Below, one piece after another: positions 32,460 through 40,869 of a DNA stretch of 56,343 nucleotides; position 1 is the first letter of the stretch, and each line of letters opens with the position of its first letter. Below the pieces are notes generated by a model, which worked only from the letters and a program-made list of their open reading frames with translations, ran no database searches and was not told where the DNA came from. Position numbers and translations under genes: made by a program. The DNA lies in NCBI GenBank assembly GCA_017451425.1, contig JAFSPP010000035.1, forward strand, positions 1 to 56,343. The letters run 5' to 3'. The DNA is from Clostridia bacterium (GTDB lineage Bacteria; Bacillota; Clostridia; Oscillospirales; Acutalibacteraceae).

Positions 32460-32507
32460 TTACATCACCGCCGATTAGTATAACACAAAACCGGCTTTGA
32501 TACAATT

Positions 32508-32574
32508 TGTATAAAAAACTTTTTGACAGTTGTCAAAAATGTAAATTGACGCCTGTCAAAAAACACCGTAATAT
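32508..32574. promoter_or_regulatory. Divergent promoters with two TetR-type operators
   Basis: Palindrome TTTTTGACAGTTGTCAAAAA (32520-32539) lies on the TetR promoter; TTGAC/GTCAA (32546-32559) overlaps the -35 of the URO-D promoter (TTGACG, 17 bp, TAATAT at 32569-32574). Both share the TTGAC...GTCAA core. Confidence 0.78.
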
Positions 32575-32604
32575 TAAAGTATAAATTTATGAGGAGGAAT
32601 CATT

Positions 32605-33780
32605 ATGAGCTTATTGAAAAAATCCGAACTGTTTAATGAGCGCCTCGACAGATTTAACAAGGCACTCTGCTGTTTCGGCACACCGGACCGCGTACCCATA
32701 TTCCCGGCAATTGAGCAATGGGCCCCGGTGTATGCGGGTGTAAGTATTATAGAGGCATATCAGAAAGACCCCCGTCTCCTGGTCAATGCATTTCGCAAGG
32801 CATACAATGACGTCTACATCGACGCCTGCTACGGCACGGGCAACCTGATTCCTCTCAAAATGATGAACACATTCGGCGAGGGTATTTACACGGTAAACGA
32901 AACGACCGTCCAGATTAAGGGCAGCCACGGCTGTACAATGCAGCCTGAGGAATACCCGGAACTGATTGCGGATCCCGAGAAATTCATTCTCAACAAAGTC
33001 ATTCCGAGAAAATACTCATCTCTCGCCAAGGACGACAAAACCACAATCACGACATGGCTTAAGGGCACTGTCGGTATGGTGGACTGGTTCCTCTACGATC
33101 AGATCACCAAGGAACTCATCGAGAGACAGCTCGACACTCCGGTTGTTCAGAAAGGCGCAACTTTCCTTCCGGGCGACCTGATGCTCGACTTCCTGCGTGA
33201 CTTCGTGGGAGTATCCCAGGACATAAGAAGACGTCCCGAACAGTTCCATGACGCCTGCGAAGCCCTTCTTCCGTTCACCAAGAAACTCGCTGACCTTTCA
33301 TATTTCGGATCAAAGACCGGTGGTGTTGTGTTTATGCCGCTTCACCTTCCGACTTATCTGCGTCCCGCGGATTTCGAGAAGCACTATTTCCCCTTCATGA
33401 AAGCGACAGCGGAACACATTCAGGGCACGGGAAAACGCCCCATGTTCTTCTGCGAAAACAACTGGGACCCTTATATCGAAATCATAACCGATCTTCCCGG
33501 CAACGGAACCTATTGCTATTTTGAACACGGAGATCTCAAGAAGAATCATGAGATACTCCGCAAAGCAAAAATCTGTATGGGCGGCGGCATGTCAGCGGAG
33601 ATCCTGAAAACGGGAACCAGGGAACAGTGTATTGACCAGGCAAAATGGTGCCTTGACAATCTCGCTCCGGGCGGAGGATACATGTTTGCTCCGGACATCG
33701 TTCTTCTCTCAAAGAATGACGTCAATCCCGAAAACTTCTCAGCAGTATGTAAGTATATTCATGAGAACGGGGTCTATTAA
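32605..33780 (+). CDS. URO-D family protein, probable methyltransferase
   Basis: A 391-residue protein of the uroporphyrinogen decarboxylase superfamily, with PDRVPIFPAIEQWAPVYAG at the start and LAPGGGYMFAPDIVLLSKNDVNPENF at the end. In anaerobes this superfamily includes corrinoid-dependent methyltransferases (MtaA/CmuA type). A Cys-rich metal site of the classic MtaA kind is not obvious (FCENNW and CMGGG are candidates). Not a haem gene by context: it is divergent from a TetR/formate-channel unit and followed by a tiny peptide gene. Substrate unknown. Confidence 0.75.
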   Translation: MSLLKKSELFNERLDRFNKALCCFGTPDRVPIFPAIEQWAPVYAGVSIIEAYQKDPRLLVNAFRKAYNDVYIDACYGTGNLIPLKMMNTFGEGIYTVNETTVQIKGSHGCTMQPEEYPELIADPEKFILNKVIPRKYSSLAKDDKTTITTWLKGTVGMVDWFLYDQITKELIERQLDTPVVQKGATFLPGDLMLDFLRDFVGVSQDIRRRPEQFHDACEALLPFTKKLADLSYFGSKTGGVVFMPLHLPTYLRPADFEKHYFPFMKATAEHIQGTGKRPMFFCENNWDPYIEIITDLPGNGTYCYFEHGDLKKNHEILRKAKICMGGGMSAEILKTGTREQCIDQAKWCLDNLAPGGGYMFAPDIVLLSKNDVNPENFSAVCKYIHENGVY

Positions 33781-33792
33781 GGAGGTATATCA

Positions 33793-33909
33793 ATGGAATA
33801 CGATGTAAAAGGCGCTCTTGATAAGCTTGATAAGATATTGTTCTTTGTGCCTAAGAAGGCAAAGGAAATGCTCAGATTTCTGGTCTTCATTCAGCTCCTT
33901 ATGAGATAA
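33793..33909 (+). CDS. Small 38-residue peptide
   Basis: An ATG with GGAGG seven to eight bases upstream, twelve bases after the URO-D stop, opens a 38-codon frame: an acidic-basic start (MEYDVKGALDKLDK), then LFFVPKKAKEMLRFLVFIQLL with amphipathic to hydrophobic character. It ends just before a strong terminator, so it is the second gene of the URO-D unit. No family recognised; it might be a membrane-associated microprotein. Confidence 0.6.
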   Translation: MEYDVKGALDKLDKILFFVPKKAKEMLRFLVFIQLLMR

Positions 33910-33923
33910 AAAAACAAAAAATA

Positions 33924-33949
33924 ACCGGGCTCCGAAATCGGAGCCCGGT
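33924..33949. terminator. Terminator between URO-D unit and hydA
   Basis: Twelve-bp stem ACCGGGCTCCGA/TCGGAGCCCGGT with AA loop, T-rich rightward (ATTCTTTTT) and T-rich leftward. Confidence 0.88.
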
Positions 33950-33967
33950 ATTCTTTTTGTTTACGGT

Positions 33968-35710
33968 TTATTTAACCGTAGAGGATCTGTCGACATAGTG
34001 AGTATGGAGATACTTGTGAGCCGTATGGCTGTTGGGTTCTCCGAAGAACTCCTTGTAGACGATATCCATGACTGCTGAGTTCTTGTGTGACTTTCTCTCG
34101 GGAAGGTCAAGGTCTTCCTGATAAAGAACGCCTGCGCGGAGACCGCGTACATCAACAGTATCACGAACCCAGTTGGGCTGGATGGGCTGACCGCCGCCGT
34201 TGATACAACCGCCCGGGCAGCACATGATCTCGATGAAGTGATAGTTCTTCTCGCCGTTTCTGACAGCCTCAAGAACCTTCTTCGCATTTTCGAGACCTGA
34301 AGCAACCGCTACGTTGAGTGTAAGGCTACCGACAGTATAGCTGGCCTCTTTGATGCCGTCCATACCACGGACTTCCTTGTAATCAACTTCCGCGTTATCC
34401 TGGCCGGAGAGTACATCAACAGCCGTACGGAGAGCAGCTTCCATAACACCGCCGGTTGTGCCGAAGATTACGGCAGCACCGGTGCCTTCGCCGAGCGGAG
34501 AGTCAAACTCTTCGTCAGGAAGGTTATCCCACTGGAGACCTGCGCGCTTGATCATCTTGACAAGCTCGCGGGTGGTCAGAGCGTAGTCAACATCAGCGAA
34601 GCCGTCAACGCTCATCTCTTCACGGCCTACCTCAAATTTCTTTGCGGTACAGGGCATGATTGAAACGGAGACGATGTTCTTCGGATCGATGTTGTTCTTC
34701 TTTGCCCACCAGGATTTCAGTGTGGCACCGAACATCTGCTGAGGAGACTTACAAGTTGAAAGGTTGTCAAGGAAATCAGGGAAGTATGTCTCACAGTACT
34801 TGATCCAACCCGGTGAACATGAGGTGATAAGCGGAAGCTTACCGCCGTTCTTTACACGGGTGATGAGCTCTGTGCCCTCTTCAAGGATTGTAAGGTCGGC
34901 TGAGAAGTTGGTATCGAATACCTTGTCGAAGCCGAGTCTGCGAAGAGCAGCAACCATCTTGCCCTTGCCCATTGTTCCTATCGGTTTGCCGAAGCCTTCA
35001 GCGATAGCGGCACGGACTGCGGGAGCAGTCTGAACTACAACTACCTTTGAAGGATCGTTGATAGCCTCGAAGATTTCAGCTATCTGGTCTTTCTCAACGA
35101 GAGCGCCTACGGGGCAGGCCTCAATGCACTGTCCGCAGTTTACGCATGCGACGTCAGCGAGTTTCATCTCGAATGCACAGCCGATGGTTGTGTCGAAGCC
35201 TCTGTTGTTTGCGCCGATAACGCCCGTCTGTGAACGGCAGGCAGCTACGCAGCGGCGGCAGAGTATGCACTTGCTGTCATCACGTACAAGTGCCGGTGAA
35301 CTCTCATCGAGTTCAACCTCTGTCTTCTCGCCCTTGTATGTGTCGAAGTCAACACCGAAGTTACGGGCAAGAGTCTGGAGTTCGCAGTTTTCCGAACGGT
35401 CACATGCGAGGCACTCGCAGTTGTGGTTTGACATTATGAGTTCAAGAGTTCTCTTGCGAGCTTTAAGAACACGGTCGGAACGTGTCTTTATCTCCATGCC
35501 CTCTGATACGGGCATTACGCAGGCTGCAACAAGTGTTCTGGCACCTGTTACCTCAACAACGCAGATACGGCAGGCGCCGATCTCGTTTCTGCCCTTCATA
35601 TAGCAGAGTGTGGGGATCTCGATTCCGATTGTTCTGGCAGCCTCAAGAATTGTAGTACCGGCAGGTACACTGACAGGTGTACCGTTGATTGTACAATTAA
35701 TCATATCCAT
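33968..35710 (-). CDS. hydA: [FeFe] hydrogenase catalytic subunit, NADH-linked type
   Basis: About 580 residues. In order: plant-type [2Fe-2S] domain (LCYMKGRNEIGACRIC, with later CVM), a His/Cys [4Fe-4S] motif (HNCECLACDRSENC), two [4Fe-4S] clusters (CILCRRCVAACR; CVNCGQCIEACP), then the H-cluster domain with TSCSPGWIKYCE, MPCTAKKFE and EIMCCPGGCINGGGQP. This is the layout of the HydA subunit of trimeric, NAD/ferredoxin-dependent hydrogenases. It makes or uses H2. The GTG at 35719 is too close to the ribosome site, so the ATG at 35710 is preferred. No maturation genes (hydE, F, G) are in the window. Confidence 0.94.
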   Translation of the reverse strand: MDMINCTINGTPVSVPAGTTILEAARTIGIEIPTLCYMKGRNEIGACRICVVEVTGARTLVAACVMPVSEGMEIKTRSDRVLKARKRTLELIMSNHNCECLACDRSENCELQTLARNFGVDFDTYKGEKTEVELDESSPALVRDDSKCILCRRCVAACRSQTGVIGANNRGFDTTIGCAFEMKLADVACVNCGQCIEACPVGALVEKDQIAEIFEAINDPSKVVVVQTAPAVRAAIAEGFGKPIGTMGKGKMVAALRRLGFDKVFDTNFSADLTILEEGTELITRVKNGGKLPLITSCSPGWIKYCETYFPDFLDNLSTCKSPQQMFGATLKSWWAKKNNIDPKNIVSVSIMPCTAKKFEVGREEMSVDGFADVDYALTTRELVKMIKRAGLQWDNLPDEEFDSPLGEGTGAAVIFGTTGGVMEAALRTAVDVLSGQDNAEVDYKEVRGMDGIKEASYTVGSLTLNVAVASGLENAKKVLEAVRNGEKNYHFIEIMCCPGGCINGGGQPIQPNWVRDTVDVRGLRAGVLYQEDLDLPERKSHKNSAVMDIVYKEFFGEPNSHTAHKYLHTHYVDRSSTVK

Positions 35711-35726
35711 AAAGCACACCCCTCCC

Positions 35727-37574
35727 TTAATCCTTCGTAATTGCGCCGAATGCGCAGTTCTGCATGCAGACGCTGCACTGTACGCACTTGTCGTGGTCTA
35801 TAACATGCGGCTCTTTGACTGCGCCGGAAATAGCATTTGCCGGGCAGTTTCTCGCACACTTCGTACAACCTACGCACTTCTCAGGATCGATTGTGAATGT
35901 GAGAAGGTCACGGCATACGTGTGACGGACACTTCTTATCGTTGATATGAGCCTCATACTCATCACGGAAATAACGAAGTGTTGAAAGAATCGGGTTCGGA
36001 GCTGTCTGTCCGAGACCGCAGAGAGAGTTATCCTTGATGTGAGCTGCGAGAGCTTCGAGCTCGTCTATGTCAGAGGGCTCGCCTTCGCCGCTTGTGATCT
36101 TCTCAAGGAGCTCATAGAGTCTTCTCGTACCGATACGGCACGGTGTGCACTTACCGCAGGACTCGTCAACCGTGAAGTCAAGGAAGAACTTCGCGATATC
36201 AACCATACAGTTGTCCTCGTCCATGACAATAAGTCCGCCTGAACCCATCATGGAGCCGATGGCGATGAGGTTGTCATAGTCGATTTCAACATCGAAGTGC
36301 TCTGCGGGGATACATCCGCCGGAAGGACCGCCGGTCTGGGCAGCCTTGAACTTCTTGCCGTTCGGGATGCCGCCGCCGATCTGCTCAACAACGGTGCGGA
36401 GAGTTGTTCCCATGGGAACCTCAACGAGACCCGTATTGTTGATCTTACCGCCGAGTGCGAATACCTTTGTACCCTTCGACTTCTCGGTACCCATTGATGA
36501 GAACCAGGAAGCACCGTTTAAGATAATCTGGGCAACGTTGGCATAAGTCTCAACGTTGTTTAAGATTGTCGGGCTCTGGAAGAGACCTTTGACTGCAGGG
36601 AACGGAGGACGGGGACGAGGCTCGCCGCGCTTACCTTCAATGGAGGTCATGAGCGCTGTCTCCTCACCGCATACAAATGCGCCGGCGCCGAGACGGATGC
36701 CGATATCGAAGCAGAAATCGGTACCGAGGATGTTGTCACCGAGGAGTCCGTATTCCTTAGCCTGCTTGATGGCAATGTTAAGACGCTTAACGGCTACGGG
36801 GTACTCTGCGCGGACGTAGATATAACCCTGTGTTGCGCCGATAGCCTTACCGGCTATTGTCATTGCCTCGAGGAGTGCATGGGGGTCGCCCTCAAGTACG
36901 GAACGGTCCATGAATGCACCCGGGTCACCTTCGTCGGCGTTACAGCAGACGAACTTCTGGGGAGCCTGCTGAACAGCTGCGAATGACCATTTCTTACCGG
37001 TCGGGAAACCTGCGCCGCCGCGGCCGCGAAGGCCCGAGTCAAGGATAACGTTTACAACGTCTTCCGATGACATTTCGGTAATTACTTTGTAGAGAGCTGC
37101 ATAGCCGTCACGTGCGATGTATTCATCAATATTTTCCGGATCGATGATACCGCAGTTACGGAGAGCGATTCTCTTCTGAAGCTTATAGAAAGTGGTATCT
37201 TCAAGTGAATTACAGGTAATGCCGTTCTCAACGAGGAGATAGTCCGTGACAACCTGTCCGCCGAGGATGTGCTCCTGATAAACACGAGCAGCCTTTTCGG
37301 CATCCATCTTGACATATGTTGTTCTCTTTCCGCCTTCAATGACTTCAACGATAGGCTCGTACTGGCACATACCGATACAACCTACCTGTCCGACCTTGCA
37401 TTTGGGGTTGCCTGCAGCCGCCTCTTTGAAAGCATCGTATACGGGCATGGCACCTGCTGCGATACCGCAGGTTGCAAGACCTACAAGTACTCTGTACTCG
37501 CCCGGAGCAGAAGCAGCGAAGACATTGGCATTGACGTCAGCTTTTATAGCCTGGAGCTCAGCCCATGTTTTCAT
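35727..37574 (-). CDS. hydB: NuoF-like flavoprotein subunit of the hydrogenase
   Basis: About 615 residues: thioredoxin-like [2Fe-2S] N-terminal domain (ATCGIAAGA, GCIGMC), NADH and FMN domain (RGRGGAGFPTGKKW, NADEGDPGAFMDR, GAGAYVCGEET-like GAGAFVCGEET), a SLBB part, SCGKCTPCRIGTRR [4Fe-4S], and two C-terminal [4Fe-4S] motifs (CVGCTKCARNCP; CVQCSVCMQNC). It passes electrons between NAD(H), ferredoxin and hydA. Start at MKTWAEL (AGGAG upstream), overlapping hydC by 17 bases. Confidence 0.93.
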   Translation of the reverse strand: MKTWAELQAIKADVNANVFAASAPGEYRVLVGLATCGIAAGAMPVYDAFKEAAAGNPKCKVGQVGCIGMCQYEPIVEVIEGGKRTTYVKMDAEKAARVYQEHILGGQVVTDYLLVENGITCNSLEDTTFYKLQKRIALRNCGIIDPENIDEYIARDGYAALYKVITEMSSEDVVNVILDSGLRGRGGAGFPTGKKWSFAAVQQAPQKFVCCNADEGDPGAFMDRSVLEGDPHALLEAMTIAGKAIGATQGYIYVRAEYPVAVKRLNIAIKQAKEYGLLGDNILGTDFCFDIGIRLGAGAFVCGEETALMTSIEGKRGEPRPRPPFPAVKGLFQSPTILNNVETYANVAQIILNGASWFSSMGTEKSKGTKVFALGGKINNTGLVEVPMGTTLRTVVEQIGGGIPNGKKFKAAQTGGPSGGCIPAEHFDVEIDYDNLIAIGSMMGSGGLIVMDEDNCMVDIAKFFLDFTVDESCGKCTPCRIGTRRLYELLEKITSGEGEPSDIDELEALAAHIKDNSLCGLGQTAPNPILSTLRYFRDEYEAHINDKKCPSHVCRDLLTFTIDPEKCVGCTKCARNCPANAISGAVKEPHVIDHDKCVQCSVCMQNCAFGAITKD

Positions 37575-38094
37575 ATTCCTTCTCCTCCTTTTCGAATTCC
37601 TTGTACTTGTTGATGATTGACTCAACCTCGGAAGCCTTAAGGCGTCCGTAAACGTCTGAGCCGTTTACCATCATTACAGGAGCAAGTCCGCAAGCGCCTA
37701 CGCAGCGGCAGGCCTCAATTGAGAACAGTCCGTCGTCCGTGCACTCGCCGGGTTGGATCTCAAGGATGTCGCAAATCTTGTCGAGAACTTCGCGGGAACC
37801 CTTGACGTAGCAAGCTGTACCGAGACATACGCTGATCTGATACTTGCCCTTCGGTGAAAGATTGAACATAGAATAGAAGGTGGCCACACCGAAGACCTCT
37901 TCTGCGGGAATTCCGAGTTTCTCAGCTATGTGGATCTGAACCTCTTTGGGCAGATATCCGTAGATGAGCTGAGCTTCCTGCATAATGGGCATCAGGCAGC
38001 CTTCCTCCGTGCGATGCTCGGCGATGTATGCGTCGAGTTTCGCCTCTTGCTCCGGTGTTCCGTTGAACGGAATGGAGCTCATTTTCTTTTTCAA
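37558..38094 (-). CDS. hydC: NuoE-like [2Fe-2S] subunit of the hydrogenase
   Basis: About 178 residues with the NuoE thioredoxin fold: IPAEEVFGVATFYSMFN, then the four cluster cysteines in CLGTACYVKG and CRCVGACGLAPV. Third subunit of the bifurcating-type hydrogenase; first gene of hydCBA. GGGAGG is ten bases before a TTG (38094); the next ATG (38082) is 22 bases away, and the GTG at 38103 is too close, so TTG is the best guess. A 10-bp hairpin lies in the leader at 38124-38148. Confidence 0.9.
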   Translation of the reverse strand: MKKKMSSIPFNGTPEQEAKLDAYIAEHRTEEGCLMPIMQEAQLIYGYLPKEVQIHIAEKLGIPAEEVFGVATFYSMFNLSPKGKYQISVCLGTACYVKGSREVLDKICDILEIQPGECTDDGLFSIEACRCVGACGLAPVMMVNGSDVYGRLKASEVESIINKYKEFEKEEKEYENMG

Positions 38095-38123
38095 CTTTAA
38101 CACGCCTCCCTTTTAATTTAAGT

Positions 38124-38148
38124 GTACGGAGCAGTCCGTGCTCCGTAC
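38124..38148 (-). other. Hairpin in the hydCBA leader
   Basis: GTACGGAGCA/TGCTCCGTAC, 5-base loop, about 15 bases upstream of the hydC ribosome site and without a T-run. It may stabilise the mRNA or be a regulator site. The rest of the 38149-38290 gap is very AT-rich, with a TTGTTAA half-site that could suit Rex but has no second half. Confidence 0.45.
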
Positions 38149-38290
38149 ATAAATTCCAACATATATTATTTTAACAAATAACGATTTAAATTTATATTAT
38201 TGAGTTGAATATAAAACATTTAAATTTTTTGTACACAACTGACAAACCTGTCCAAAACAAGATAAAAAATCGCACATGTCCTAAAAGAAA

Positions 38291-38314
38291 AGTCCCGCTC
38301 GGCTGAGCGGGACT
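38291..38314 (-). terminator. Terminator after the aquaporin gene
   Basis: Ten-bp stem AGTCCCGCTC/GAGCGGGACT, followed leftward by TTTCTTTT. Confidence 0.85.
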
Positions 38315-38327
38315 GCTTTCGCAAATA

Positions 38328-39020
38328 TTATTTTGCGGCCTTGATTGCCTTGTAGGTATATGCCGCGAGCGCGCCGCCGATGAGCGGAGCAACAATGAAA
38401 ATCCATACTACGGCAATGGGAGCCGTGTTGCCCGTGAAGAGCGCTATAAGGGCGGGGCCGAAGCTTCTCGCAGGGTTTACGGATGTGCCCGTAAGGCCTA
38501 TGCCGAGGATGTGTACAAGCGTAAGTGTAAGGCCGATTACGAGGCCCGCAAAAGAGCCGTGTCCGGCCTTCTCATCCGTAACACCGAGAATGGTAAGAAC
38601 GAAGATGAAGGTGAGGATGATCTCAACAAGGAGACCGGCAACAATGCTGCCGTTTACTCCGACAAGACCGTTTGTGCCAAGGCCGCCTGTCTTGTCCTCA
38701 ACTCCGCCGAGTGAGAAGATGGCGAGTAAGAGAGCGGAACCTATGGTCGCGCCGACACACTGAGCGGCTACATAACCTCCGAAGTCTTTCTTGCTCATTC
38801 CGCCTGAGAGCAGAACGCCGAGAGAGACGGCGGGGTTGATATGGCAGCCCGAAATGTTGCCTATGCTGTAGGCCATGCCTACGATTACGAGACCGAATGC
38901 GAGAGCGGTGAGAATATATCCTCCGCCTGCCGCCGCGTCACAGCCCACGAGCATTGCGGTACCGCAGCCCAGAAATACAAGGACACACGTACCTATGCAT
39001 TCCGCGATGTACTTTTTCAT
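38328..39020 (-). CDS. Aquaporin, MIP family
   Basis: A 230-residue channel with six transmembrane segments and the two half-helix motifs: GCHINPAVSLG and GTSVNPARSFGPAL. The Arg after the second NPA is kept; the residues look closer to water channels of the AqpZ type than to GlpF. AAGGAG lies nine bases before the ATG at 39020. Single-gene unit with its own terminator. Confidence 0.9.
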   Translation of the reverse strand: MKKYIAECIGTCVLVFLGCGTAMLVGCDAAAGGGYILTALAFGLVIVGMAYSIGNISGCHINPAVSLGVLLSGGMSKKDFGGYVAAQCVGATIGSALLLAIFSLGGVEDKTGGLGTNGLVGVNGSIVAGLLVEIILTFIFVLTILGVTDEKAGHGSFAGLVIGLTLTLVHILGIGLTGTSVNPARSFGPALIALFTGNTAPIAVVWIFIVAPLIGGALAAYTYKAIKAAK

Positions 39021-39049
39021 GTTAAACAACTCCTTTTTACATTATGAAT

Positions 39050-39670
39050 CTATTCACTCAGGCGGCTGTTTTTTGAGAATTCACAGCCGCAATAGTCCTG
39101 TCTGTAAAGGTCATATACTTTACTCAATTCGATTGAGCGCTTGTATCCTTCCTTTTTCTTGAAGTCTGAGGGCAGCCACAAAACACGTACCTGCGCAGCC
39201 ACAGCTTCTCCGAGCTCGTTGAGCAGAGCCGCGTTTTTATGAGGACTTACCGACAGAGTTGAGCAGAAATACTCAAATCCGTTTTCGGCGGCCACCCTTC
39301 CCGTCTCGGTCAGTCTCTGCAGGTAGCACTCCCTGCATCGCTCCCCGCACTCGGGATCAGTCTCATGACCTTTTGCAATCTCAAGGAACGAGTCGTGGTC
39401 ATAGTCCGAGTCAATGAACTTTACCTCGTGCTCAGTCTCCCTGTTAATCTTCTCAATGAGGTCCAGCTGGACCTCTTTCCTGTGCAGGTACTCCTCCGTC
39501 GGGTAAATCGAAGGATTGAAGTACAGCACAGTTATATCGAAATAATCATTCAGATAAGTGATGACATATGAGGAACACGGCCCGCAGCAGCTGTGGAGCA
39601 GAAGCTTCGGTCTCCTGTCCCCCAGCGTCTCAATAAGCGCGTCCAGTTCCCTCTGAAAGTTCCTTACCAT
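39050..39670 (-). CDS. queH: Epoxyqueuosine reductase QueH
   Basis: A 206-residue enzyme of the QueH (formerly DUF208) family, which reduces epoxyqueuosine to queuosine in tRNA, replacing QueG. Cysteine motifs: HSCCGPCSSYV near the start, CGERCRECYLQR and QDYCGCEFS, which bind a [4Fe-4S] cluster and a second metal. It pairs logically with queT at 50466-51008, a queuosine-precursor uptake gene: a salvage route is suggested. Overlaps the WYL gene stop by one base. Confidence 0.9.
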   Translation of the reverse strand: MVRNFQRELDALIETLGDRRPKLLLHSCCGPCSSYVITYLNDYFDITVLYFNPSIYPTEEYLHRKEVQLDLIEKINRETEHEVKFIDSDYDHDSFLEIAKGHETDPECGERCRECYLQRLTETGRVAAENGFEYFCSTLSVSPHKNAALLNELGEAVAAQVRVLWLPSDFKKKEGYKRSIELSKVYDLYRQDYCGCEFSKNSRLSE

Positions 39671-40674
39671 CAGCCTTCACCGTATGCCTTGAGCATATCC
39701 TTTGCTTTATTTACTACAATATCACGCAGTTCCTTGGGTTCCACGACCTCCATTGAATCGCCCCACTGCATTATCCACGCGTCAAGGCCCGAGATGGTCG
39801 CATTCGCGGAAATCGTAAATGTGTCATCCGTGCGCTCTGTAATGAGTACGTTGTCTCCGAACCTGTCTGCCACAATCTGCCAGACATCGTTCTTACACTT
39901 TATCTTCACCCTGACCGGTTCGCCCGAGAACATGTTGAACTTGGTCGACAGGTAGTCGGCCGCGTCAAAACTGCCCTTGTACTTTGACACCTCACTTAAG
40001 GGTCTGGAGGTCTCATCGAGCTGGGTCACCTTGGAAATTCTGTCTATGCGAAGATGCATGAGGTTGTTGTATTTGGCGTTGTTGCAGACGAGATAGTAAT
40101 GGTCCTGCACCCAGATTAAGGCATAGGGAGAAACCGCGTAGATATGGTCCTCATTCTTGGGCCTCTCGCCCGCCTCAATGCTCCTCTTAAGGTAATGAAG
40201 GCGTACCTTTTTCCCCGCCTGTATGGCGCAGAGCAGCGCGTCTATGACATAATAAATGGTCTCGTTGGTATTCTTGTTTCTGTGGTCGATGTATACCTGC
40301 TGAAGCCGGAGAGACTCCCTCTGGTAAACCGAGAGGCTCCTCTCTATTTTCTCCACCAGTTCCGCAGTCTTAGTCTCGGTAATAAACTGTGCGGACTCAA
40401 CGGCGTCAACCAGAAGTCTGGCTTCGGCGAGCTGGAAATCACGCTCGCCGAGATAATAGCCCTTGTACGGCGGCGGATTCTTGATTATGTCATATCCGTA
40501 GTCAATTAAAAGATCGATATTGCTGTAGATGGCCTTTCGCTCAGCGCTCAGGCCGCGCTTTGTCAGCTCCGCCGCAAGCGCCGCCGCCGTAAGCGGATGC
40601 TCCTCATCGGAGAGTTCGCGCAGAATATCATAAATGTGAAGTACCTTAACCTTAGAACCGCTGTTACCTGCCAT
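39670..40674 (-). CDS. WYL-domain transcriptional regulator
   Basis: A 334-residue regulator: N-terminal winged helix (KVLHIYDILRELSDEEHPLTAAALAAELTKRG), central part, then a WYL domain (YAVSPYALIWVQDHYYLVCNN) and a C-terminal WCX-like extension. WYL proteins bind nucleotides or nucleic acids and often control DNA-damage or defence genes. The ATG at 40674 follows GGGGGC. A perfect 9-2-9 palindrome at 40698-40717 overlaps its -10, suggesting autoregulation. Confidence 0.85.
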   Translation of the reverse strand: MAGNSGSKVKVLHIYDILRELSDEEHPLTAAALAAELTKRGLSAERKAIYSNIDLLIDYGYDIIKNPPPYKGYYLGERDFQLAEARLLVDAVESAQFITETKTAELVEKIERSLSVYQRESLRLQQVYIDHRNKNTNETIYYVIDALLCAIQAGKKVRLHYLKRSIEAGERPKNEDHIYAVSPYALIWVQDHYYLVCNNAKYNNLMHLRIDRISKVTQLDETSRPLSEVSKYKGSFDAADYLSTKFNMFSGEPVRVKIKCKNDVWQIVADRFGDNVLITERTDDTFTISANATISGLDAWIMQWGDSMEVVEPKELRDIVVNKAKDMLKAYGEG

Positions 40675-40697
40675 AACCAAGCCCCCAATCAAACCTA

Positions 40698-40717
40698 TTG
40701 TACCATAAATGGTACAA
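40698..40717. promoter_or_regulatory. Operator-like palindrome at the WYL promoter
   Basis: TTGTACCAT-AA-ATGGTACAA. The leftward -10 TACAAT (complement of 40697-40702) lies in its left arm. It is only 13 bases from the -35 of the divergent tRNA-Leu promoter. Confidence 0.7.
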
Positions 40718-40729
40718 CACTTAAAGCCC

Positions 40730-40758
40730 TTGAAAAAGAATCCCGATTAAAATATAAT
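40730..40758 (+). promoter_or_regulatory. tRNA-Leu promoter
   Basis: TTGAAA (40730-40735), 17 bp, TATAAT (40753-40758), 12 bases before the mature tRNA end. Confidence 0.88.
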
Positions 40759-40770
40759 ATACAGGCATTT

Positions 40771-40853
40771 GCGGGTATGGTGGAATTGGCAGACACGCAA
40801 GATTTAGGATCTTGTGGGCAACCGTGCAGGTTCAAGTCCTGTTACCCGCACCA
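40771..40853 (+). tRNA. tRNA-Leu (anticodon TAG)
   Basis: Acceptor stem GCGGGTA/TACCCGC, D-loop with AATTGGCAGA, anticodon loop TTTAGGA within CAAGAT/ATCTTG, a short class II variable arm, GGTTCAAGTCC T-arm and encoded CCA (40851-40853). No terminator separates it from the lipoprotein gene 16 bases on. Confidence 0.95.
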
Positions 40854-40869
40854 CTAAGGAGGTACAAGC

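Noticed and set aside
38160..38200. Rex operator before hydCBA
   Set aside because: Only a TTGTTAA half-site is visible; the second half does not match.
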